Assembly (NCBI GenBank): GCA_022820925.1
Contig: JAJEEO010000003.1
Span: 62,001 to 126,000 of the forward strand
Reading direction: 5' to 3'
Length of the DNA stretch: 64,000 bases
DNA from: Acidimicrobiia bacterium
GTDB taxonomy: Bacteria; Actinomycetota; Acidimicrobiia; Acidimicrobiales; Poriferisodalaceae
The notes below the pieces were generated by a model. It was not told the DNA's origin. It worked only from the letters and a program-made list of their open reading frames with translations, and made no database searches. The translations under genes were made by a program, and so were the position numbers. How positions within the stretch are numbered: the stretch's first letter is position 1; each line of letters starts with the position of its first letter. Shown here one piece after another: positions 58,494-64,000 of the stretch.

Positions 58494-61187
58494 CTACATC
58501 GACGTCCCGTCGGGGTTGAGGTAGTCGCGGGTGATGTGGCCTTCGTCGCACAGTGCCTGCCATTCGGCCTCGTCGAGGCCCAGCAGGTCGCGGTACACGT
58601 ACTCGTTGGCGTCGCCGAGGATGCCGATGGGCCGCCACGGCATCTCGGGGCCGTCCCAGCGCCATTGCCGTCCGGGAAAGCTGTGCCAGCCCTGCTCGAC
58701 GGAGCCGTTTTCGCGGAACCAAGCTCGGTCGCCCATCTGCGGGTCGGCTCGCAACTGCGACTCTCGCAGCACCCCGCCGGCGGGCACGCCGGCTTGCTGG
58801 CACCGATGGAACACCTCGTCGGAGGTGCGAGCCGAGGTCCAGGCGCCGATACGGGCATCGATGTGATCGTGGTGCTCGAGGCGGCCGGCGAGGGTCACGA
58901 GCCGGTCGTCTTTTGCGAGCGGCACATCGGCAGTGGTGAGGTCTTGGTCGATCAGCCGCGCCAAGGCACGCCAGTCGTCGTCGGTCTCGCAGGCGATCAC
59001 CGCCCACTCGTCGTCGTGATCGGGCCGGGCGGGGTCGACAGCGCACGGATAGCAGCCCTGCGGGGCGCGCGCGATCGAGCGGTTGCCGACGGGCCGATGG
59101 CGAGTGCCGGTGGCCGCAGCGTCGATGAAGTACTCCCCGATGTGCTGCATGACGTTCTCCGATTGGGAGAACTCGATCAGCTCGCCGACGCCCGTGCCCC
59201 CGTTCCCGTCAGCGCCGTCGCGGCGCCGCAGCACGGCCAGCAGTGCAAACGCTGCGGTCGCGGCACTGGCGGGATCCATGTGGAAGACAGACGTCAGGCT
59301 CGTGGGATCCTCGTCGGCGTAGCCGCGCAGCCCGGTCAGTCCGCAGAGCGCCTCGAAGTTGGCGCCGAAGCCGACCCAATCCGAATACGGGCCTTCGAGG
59401 CCCATGGGCGGCATCCGCAGCACGATCGTCCGTGGGTTGACCGAATGCACGGTGTCCCAGTCGAGGCCCAGCTTCGGCAGCACGCCGAGCGAGTTGTTCT
59501 CGACGATCACGTCGCACTCGCGCACGAGGCGGTGCAGGGTGTCGCGCCCGAGCTCCGTCCGAGGGTCGAGCGTGCAGCTCAGCTTGCCCCGGGCGTGGGC
59601 GCTGAACAGGTTCTGGCGGTTCCAGGGGCGTCGACCCGGGTCGTGGTCGGGGTAGCCCGAAAGAGGGCCCAGTTCGGGGTTGATCTCCCGCGGCGGGCGG
59701 GGCATCAACCCCCGGGTGGCGGTGGGGAAGACGAATGGGTTGTCCACTCGGATGACCTGGGCGCCGAGATCTCCCAGGTACATCGTGCAGGCAGGCCCGG
59801 CCCACACCACCGTCAGGTCCAGCACTCGTATGCCGTCCAGCGGCAAGCGCGTGGGCGGGCGACCGCCGGCGGCCATGGCGATGCCATTTCCGCTCGGCGT
59901 TGTCCTTCCTGCTGGCACTTCTGCGTTCGCTGAGTCGGCGACGGCTCGGCGCACTTCGGTGTCGTGCTCGCCCAACAGGGGTGCGGGCCGAACGGCGGTG
60001 CGCTGGTCGCCTGAAGGTTCGGCATCGGGCCCGAGCGCCCGATGGACACGAAACGGCGCATCCAGCTGAGTGACCTTTCCCGCCGCCGGATGCTCGACAG
60101 GCACGAAGAAGCCGCGGGCAGCGAAGTGCGGATCGTCGAGCAGATCGATGGGCGCATTCAGAGGCGTCACGCCCCACTTGTTGACCTGCGCTGCGGCTGC
60201 CACGGTGTCCTGTGTGTGCCCTGCCAGCCAAACGAACAACGACGTCTCGACGATGTCGGGCAGATCCGGATCGGCGATCCAAGCTGGGCTCGAGAACCGC
60301 TCGACCAGCGAATCGCCGTCGCCCTCATCGCCTCCCAGACCGGCTTCGGTGAGCGTCTTCACCATGCGCGGCGCCCATGACGGCAAGGTGAACACCAAGG
60401 CCCAGCCGTTCGAAGTGGGGTAGAAGCCCACCGGCGATGCCCGCTGCGGCTGCCGGGCGTCACGGCCCACATCCGAGCCGGTGTAGGCCTCATAGAGCAG
60501 GTACGACGCGCGGCGGTCGATCGTGCCCGCCTGCGCTTCGAAGGCCGACACGTCGATGTGCGCCGAGCGCCCGCTGCGCTGGCTGGTCATCAGCGCGGCC
60601 AGCGTCGGCACCGCTGCCAGGTTGCCCACCTGGTAGGAGGTGACGTCGCTGCTGAGCTTGACGGGTTCGCGCTCTTCGATGCCGGTGCCCCACATCGGGC
60701 CGCCCATGGCGTAGGTGACTATGTCGCTGCCTCGATAGCCGGCCTCGGCATAGGGGCCGGTCTGGCCGAACGGCGTGATCGAGGTGAGCACGATGCCCGG
60801 CCGCAGACTGCGCAGCACTTCGTAGCCCAGCCCGACAGCCTCGAGATGACCGGGCGGGAAGTCCTCGATCACGATGTCGGACTCGGCTGCGAGCGACCGG
60901 ACCAACTCGATGTCGTCTGTGTTGGGCGCATCGCTGCCCACATCCGCGATCACGCTGCGCTTGTTGGTGTTCAGGTGAAGGAAAAGCGGCGACCGCTCCG
61001 AGCTGTCGGTGCCTTGTGGCGGCGTCGCATTCTCGCCCCACGGGCCGTGACGGCGGGACGGGTCCCCGCCGGGTGGCTCGACCTTGATGACGTCGGCGCC
61101 GTGGTCGGCGAAGAGCTTTCCCAGGTACGGACCCGAGATTCCCGAAGCGAGCTCCAGCACCTGGATGCTGGCCAACAACTGACTCAC
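58494..61187 (-). CDS. Double CaiB/BaiF (family III) CoA-transferase
   Basis: This 897-residue protein has two family III CoA-transferase units (about 1-410 and 450-897). Unit 1 has L-F-A-D-H-G-A-D-V-I-K-V-E and N-T-N-K-R-S. Unit 2 begins L-P-L-D-G-I-R-V-L-D and has Y-L-G-D-L-G-A-Q-V-I-R-V-D. It resembles the other double enzyme in the window but is longer and not close in sequence. The stop is 47 bp before the selenoprotein ATG, so the two genes probably share an operon. The substrate acid is unknown. Confidence 0.85.
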   Translation of the reverse strand: MSQLLASIQVLELASGISGPYLGKLFADHGADVIKVEPPGGDPSRRHGPWGENATPPQGTDSSERSPLFLHLNTNKRSVIADVGSDAPNTDDIELVRSLAAESDIVIEDFPPGHLEAVGLGYEVLRSLRPGIVLTSITPFGQTGPYAEAGYRGSDIVTYAMGGPMWGTGIEEREPVKLSSDVTSYQVGNLAAVPTLAALMTSQRSGRSAHIDVSAFEAQAGTIDRRASYLLYEAYTGSDVGRDARQPQRASPVGFYPTSNGWALVFTLPSWAPRMVKTLTEAGLGGDEGDGDSLVERFSSPAWIADPDLPDIVETSLFVWLAGHTQDTVAAAAQVNKWGVTPLNAPIDLLDDPHFAARGFFVPVEHPAAGKVTQLDAPFRVHRALGPDAEPSGDQRTAVRPAPLLGEHDTEVRRAVADSANAEVPAGRTTPSGNGIAMAAGGRPPTRLPLDGIRVLDLTVVWAGPACTMYLGDLGAQVIRVDNPFVFPTATRGLMPRPPREINPELGPLSGYPDHDPGRRPWNRQNLFSAHARGKLSCTLDPRTELGRDTLHRLVRECDVIVENNSLGVLPKLGLDWDTVHSVNPRTIVLRMPPMGLEGPYSDWVGFGANFEALCGLTGLRGYADEDPTSLTSVFHMDPASAATAAFALLAVLRRRDGADGNGGTGVGELIEFSQSENVMQHIGEYFIDAAATGTRHRPVGNRSIARAPQGCYPCAVDPARPDHDDEWAVIACETDDDWRALARLIDQDLTTADVPLAKDDRLVTLAGRLEHHDHIDARIGAWTSARTSDEVFHRCQQAGVPAGGVLRESQLRADPQMGDRAWFRENGSVEQGWHSFPGRQWRWDGPEMPWRPIGILGDANEYVYRDLLGLDEAEWQALCDEGHITRDYLNPDGTSM

Positions 61188-61275
61188 TGCTGCCCCCTTG
61201 CCCGGCTCCGAGGACCGGTCGGACGGGGAAAGTATGGCTGATCGCCTCGAGCGGCTCGCTGGCCTGCCGCCGCCT

Positions 61276-62637
61276 TCAGTTCATTGCAGCCAGGATCGGG
61301 GCGAGCGCTTCCAGCAGGCCCCCGACATCGTCGTCACCCTCGAGACCCAGCAGGTTGGTGGTCAGCGCGATGCCGAGGTCGAATGCCGGCGCATAGGCCG
61401 CAATGGTGCGGAAGCCCGGCACGCCGCCCCCATGGGTATAGATGGTCAGACCCAGAATCTCATCGGTCGAGATGCCTAAGCCATAGCTGTTGGCGGGATC
61501 GGGGTGACCCGCCGTCATGAGAGCGACCTGGTCGTCATCGAGGATGTCAGTTGCGAAGAGCCCACGGATCAGCAGCGCCACGTCACCGATCTGCGCTTCG
61601 ATGCCGCCGCCGGTCCATCCCGCGGAACGGGCGAAGTCGCTCGGCACGGTGCCGATGTCCACGAAGATCGCGTCGTTGTGAGAGATCTGGTTGTCGGTGG
61701 TGAGCCCCAGCAGCGGTCCCATCAGGTAGCCGATCGTCCCGCCGACGTACCCGTTCGCGGTGGGCTCGGGCGGGAACTCCTCCGGCGTCAGGTACGTGTG
61801 CTCGAGTCCGAGCGGCTCGAACACGCGAGCCCGCAGCTCCGCGGCTGCCGAATTGCCCGTCACCGCCTCGATGAGCAGCCCCGCAGCGAGATAGCCGGTG
61901 GTGTTGTAGTGGAACTCGGTCCCCAGCTCAGCCACGGGTCCGTACTGGGAAGCGAACTCCAAGATCTCCTCGGGTGAGATCTGCTCGGCCAACCTGGGCG
62001 CGGCAAGTTGGTAGAAGCTGATGTCGAACGCGTACTCGACGAAGCCCGAGGTGTGCCCGAGCAAGTCACGCACGGTCACGGCGGCGGCGTGTTCGTACCC
62101 CGGTGCCCAGCCATCGCCCAGGTACTGCGCAACCGGCGCGTCGAGCTCGACCAGGCCTTCGGAGACGAGCTGCAGCACGACAGCAGCAGTGACCGACTTG
62201 GTGACCGAGCCGATGCGCACATGGTGATCGACCGTCATGGAAGTGCCAGTGGCGAGGTCGCTCACACCCCAAGCGAACGTGCTGGGCTGGGCACCGCCGC
62301 GGGTGATACCCAGCACGATGCCGGGCGCCCCGGTGCGGTCCATCCAGTCTCCGATAGCGGCGCTGAGCGGATCGAGTTGCTCGCCCGTGTCGGACTCAGC
62401 CTCCGGCTCGTCCTGTGGCACAGCCGTCGTGGTCGGCGCGGCGGTGGTGGCAGGCGGTGCCTCGGTGGTGGCCGGAGGCGGGGCGTCAGTGGTGGGCGCC
62501 GGGGCAGCGGTCGTCGGCGCCGGTGCTTCGGTAGTGGTCGGGGGCGGGACGGTATTGGCCGGCGTTGTCTCGTCGGTACTGCTGCAGGCGGTTGCCAGCA
62601 GGCCCAGGCTCAGCAAGATCGATGCGAGTCGCTGCAT
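61276..62637 (-). CDS. Beta-lactamase-family serine hydrolase lipoprotein
   Basis: This 453-residue lipoprotein has a short signal and L-A-T-A-C lipobox (Cys 18), then a long Thr/Pro/Ala linker to about 80 made of repeated T-T-x-A-P units. The class C beta-lactamase/D-Ala-D-Ala peptidase fold follows: S-V-T-K near 145, H-Y-N-T-T near 247, and T-H-G-G-G near 408. It acts on an ester, amide or peptide outside the cell. It is on the minus strand upstream of the double CoA-transferase gene and divergent from the acyl-CoA ligase. Confidence 0.88.
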   Translation of the reverse strand: MQRLASILLSLGLLATACSSTDETTPANTVPPPTTTEAPAPTTAAPAPTTDAPPPATTEAPPATTAAPTTTAVPQDEPEAESDTGEQLDPLSAAIGDWMDRTGAPGIVLGITRGGAQPSTFAWGVSDLATGTSMTVDHHVRIGSVTKSVTAAVVLQLVSEGLVELDAPVAQYLGDGWAPGYEHAAAVTVRDLLGHTSGFVEYAFDISFYQLAAPRLAEQISPEEILEFASQYGPVAELGTEFHYNTTGYLAAGLLIEAVTGNSAAAELRARVFEPLGLEHTYLTPEEFPPEPTANGYVGGTIGYLMGPLLGLTTDNQISHNDAIFVDIGTVPSDFARSAGWTGGGIEAQIGDVALLIRGLFATDILDDDQVALMTAGHPDPANSYGLGISTDEILGLTIYTHGGGVPGFRTIAAYAPAFDLGIALTTNLLGLEGDDDVGGLLEALAPILAAMN

Positions 62638-62689
62638 GCAGTCAGCGTAAGGGGCTGATATATCTGCTTGGACGAGCCAGGGGGCCGAT
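62638..62689. promoter_or_regulatory. Divergent promoter gap (lipoprotein / acyl-CoA ligase)
   Basis: The 52-bp gap contains CTGATATATC, an AT-rich -10-like stretch, and AGGGGG that serves as the ligase ribosome site. Promoters for both directions must fit in this short space or in the genes. Confidence 0.35.
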
Positions 62690-64000
62690 GTGAATCTTGG
62701 AATGCTGCTCTTCATGCCGGCGACCATCGCCGGAGAACAGGTCATCCTGATCGACACCTCGACGGAGGCCGGCGGCGGCACCGCCCGCGAGGTCACCTAC
62801 CAGGAGCTGCTCGACAACGTGGGACGGGTGGCCGGGATGCTGACCACGCTCGGGGTCGGCGTCGGCGACCGGGTCGGCATCTTCGCCACCAACAGCGTCG
62901 AGTGCGTCGAGGCCATATTCGGCGGCGCGTTCTGCGGCGCTTCGGTCGTGCCGATGAACTTCCGGGCCGGCCAGGAGGAGACAGCGCATCTGCTCAGCGA
63001 CAGCGGCATCAGCGTGCTGTTCACCGAGTCGCGCTACCTCGATCTCATCAACGAGAACAAGCCCGACGATCTCGAGCACGTTTACGTGCTGGACGACCCG
63101 GATTCGTTCGCAGCTGCCCGCGACGAGTCCTTCGAGCTGCCAGTCCCCGAGGACGTCGAATTCGACGGGCTGTGCACGCTGCTGTACACCAGCGGCACAA
63201 CGGCGATGCCCAAGGGCGTCAAGCTGACCAACGGCGCGATCACCGGGTACGTCATGGGCACCAACGACGCCGCGACCGGCGAGGACATGGGCCGGATGGC
63301 CGTGGCCGCGCCGCTGTACCACATCGCCGGGCTGACCTCGATGCTCAACGCGCTCTACAGCGGGCGTGTCGTGGTGCTGTTGCCGCAGTTCCAGGCCGAG
63401 TCGTGGATCGAGTGCATCCAGCGCCACGATGTGACTCATGCGTTCCTGGTGCCCACGATGCTGGCGCGGGTGCTGCATGCATCGAACTTCTCGCCGGACG
63501 CGTTCGCCAGCCTCGAGGCGGTCACCTACGGCGCGGCACCGATGCCGCCGTCGGTCATCCGCCATGCAATCGACGAGTTCCCGCCGAACGTGTCGTTCGC
63601 GGGGGCCTACGGCCAGACCGAGACCACCTCTACCGTGGCCGTTCTGGATCCCGACGACCACCGCATCGACGGCACGCCCGAAGAGCAGGAGCGCAAGCTG
63701 CACCGGCTCTCGTCAGTGGGCCAGGTGCTCGAGGACGTGCAGGTGCGCATCGTGGACGCCGACAGCGGCGAGCCGGTCGAGCCCGGCGTGATCGGCGAGG
63801 TGCAGCTGTGGACCGACCGGGCGATGGACGGCTACTGGGGCCAGGACGAGAAGACCCGGGTCACCATCGACGACGAGGGCTGGGTGCACACCGGCGACCT
63901 CGGCTACCTCGACGACGATGACTACCTGTTCCTGCATGGCCGCACCGGTGACATGATCATCAGGGGCGGCGAGAACGTGCTGCCCGATGAGGTCGAGGCG
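62690..64000 (+). CDS. Acyl-CoA ligase (AMP-forming), truncated by right edge
   Basis: From a GTG at 62690 (AGGGGG 5 nt upstream) 437 codons run to the window end without a stop. The class I adenylate-forming motifs are clear: Y-T-S-G-T-T-A-M-P-K-G near 165 (A3), Y-G-Q-T-E near 306 (A5), G-W-V-H-T-G-D near 396 (A7), and R-G-G-E-N-V near 427 (A8). The C-terminal lobe with the catalytic Lys lies outside the window. It would activate a carboxylic acid to its CoA ester, consistent with the nearby CoA-transferases. Confidence 0.9.
   Translation, partial: MNLGMLLFMPATIAGEQVILIDTSTEAGGGTAREVTYQELLDNVGRVAGMLTTLGVGVGDRVGIFATNSVECVEAIFGGAFCGASVVPMNFRAGQEETAHLLSDSGISVLFTESRYLDLINENKPDDLEHVYVLDDPDSFAAARDESFELPVPEDVEFDGLCTLLYTSGTTAMPKGVKLTNGAITGYVMGTNDAATGEDMGRMAVAAPLYHIAGLTSMLNALYSGRVVVLLPQFQAESWIECIQRHDVTHAFLVPTMLARVLHASNFSPDAFASLEAVTYGAAPMPPSVIRHAIDEFPPNVSFAGAYGQTETTSTVAVLDPDDHRIDGTPEEQERKLHRLSSVGQVLEDVQVRIVDADSGEPVEPGVIGEVQLWTDRAMDGYWGQDEKTRVTIDDEGWVHTGDLGYLDDDDYLFLHGRTGDMIIRGGENVLPDEVEA

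Noticed and set aside
1..64000. tRNA, rRNA, CRISPR arrays, insertion sequences
   Set aside because: None of the signature sequences, repeat arrays or transposase-like ORFs were found by reading.

Overview
The window is GC-rich DNA from an actinobacterium, most likely an uncultured member of the Acidimicrobiia. This placement is inferred. The supporting signs are frequent GTG and TTG starts, a mycothiol-type redox enzyme family, many CaiB/BaiF CoA-transferases, non-pyrrolysine MttB and dimethylglycine-dehydrogenase-like paralogs, and dense short-spaced operons with 4-bp start/stop overlaps. No rRNA, tRNA, CRISPR array, transposase or prophage gene was seen. Both ends cut through genes: an MFS transporter on the left and an acyl-CoA ligase on the right.

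Layout. 0.1-5.1 kb: esterase lipoprotein, zinc alcohol dehydrogenase, a PD-(D/E)XK protein and an AAA/DUF4143 ATPase. 5.2-14.7 kb: a probable methylated-amine/C2 catabolic cluster (class III aminotransferase, FMN 2-hydroxyacid oxidase, two dimethylglycine/sarcosine-dehydrogenase-like flavoproteins, MttB homolog). 14.8-22.5 kb: arsenate reductase, shikimate kinase, CoA-transferase with an Apd1-like ferredoxin, GOGAT-domain protein, PhyH dioxygenase and tandem DUF4389 membrane proteins. 22.6-29.5 kb: ThDP enzyme, a three-gene oxidoreductase operon, a membrane protein and a GCS2 ligase. 29.6-38.0 kb: molybdopterin oxidoreductase with a coupled MFS transporter, alcohol dehydrogenase, SDR, DHA2-like transporter and epoxide hydrolase. 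38.1-40.4 kb: VapBC toxin-antitoxin, an unknown small protein and a PD-(D/E)XK protein. 40.6-54 kb: acyl-CoA and CoA-transferase genes, a dodecin pair, VOC proteins, HSL esterase, D-aminoacylase-like amidohydrolase and epimerase. 54.1-62.6 kb: a long minus-strand catabolic series (beta-lactamase-like lipoprotein, double CoA-transferase, DsbA-like redox protein, amidohydrolase, LLM flavoprotein, ADC-like protein, VOC protein). 62.7 kb to the end: acyl-CoA ligase.

The most notable feature is in the minus-strand series. The DsbA/Rv2466c-like protein is interrupted by one in-frame TGA exactly where the catalytic N-terminal cysteine of its CPWC motif should be, giving U-P-W-C. An 8-bp hairpin with an AGGUG loop starts 13 nt after that TGA, and its loop lies 21 nt after it. 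I read this as a selenocysteine codon with a bacterial SECIS element, so the protein is a 220-residue selenoprotein that ordinary gene calling truncates to 196 residues. Other signals include three copies of a stop/start junction in a 35-bp tandem repeat that makes two 10-codon mini-ORFs, a 20-bp-period direct repeat at the vapB start, and a TetR-operator-like palindrome before the DHA2-like transporter.

Functional picture (inference): a heterotroph living on methylated amines, organic acids and CoA-activated compounds, with mycothiol-type redox chemistry, and probably selenocysteine machinery elsewhere in the genome.
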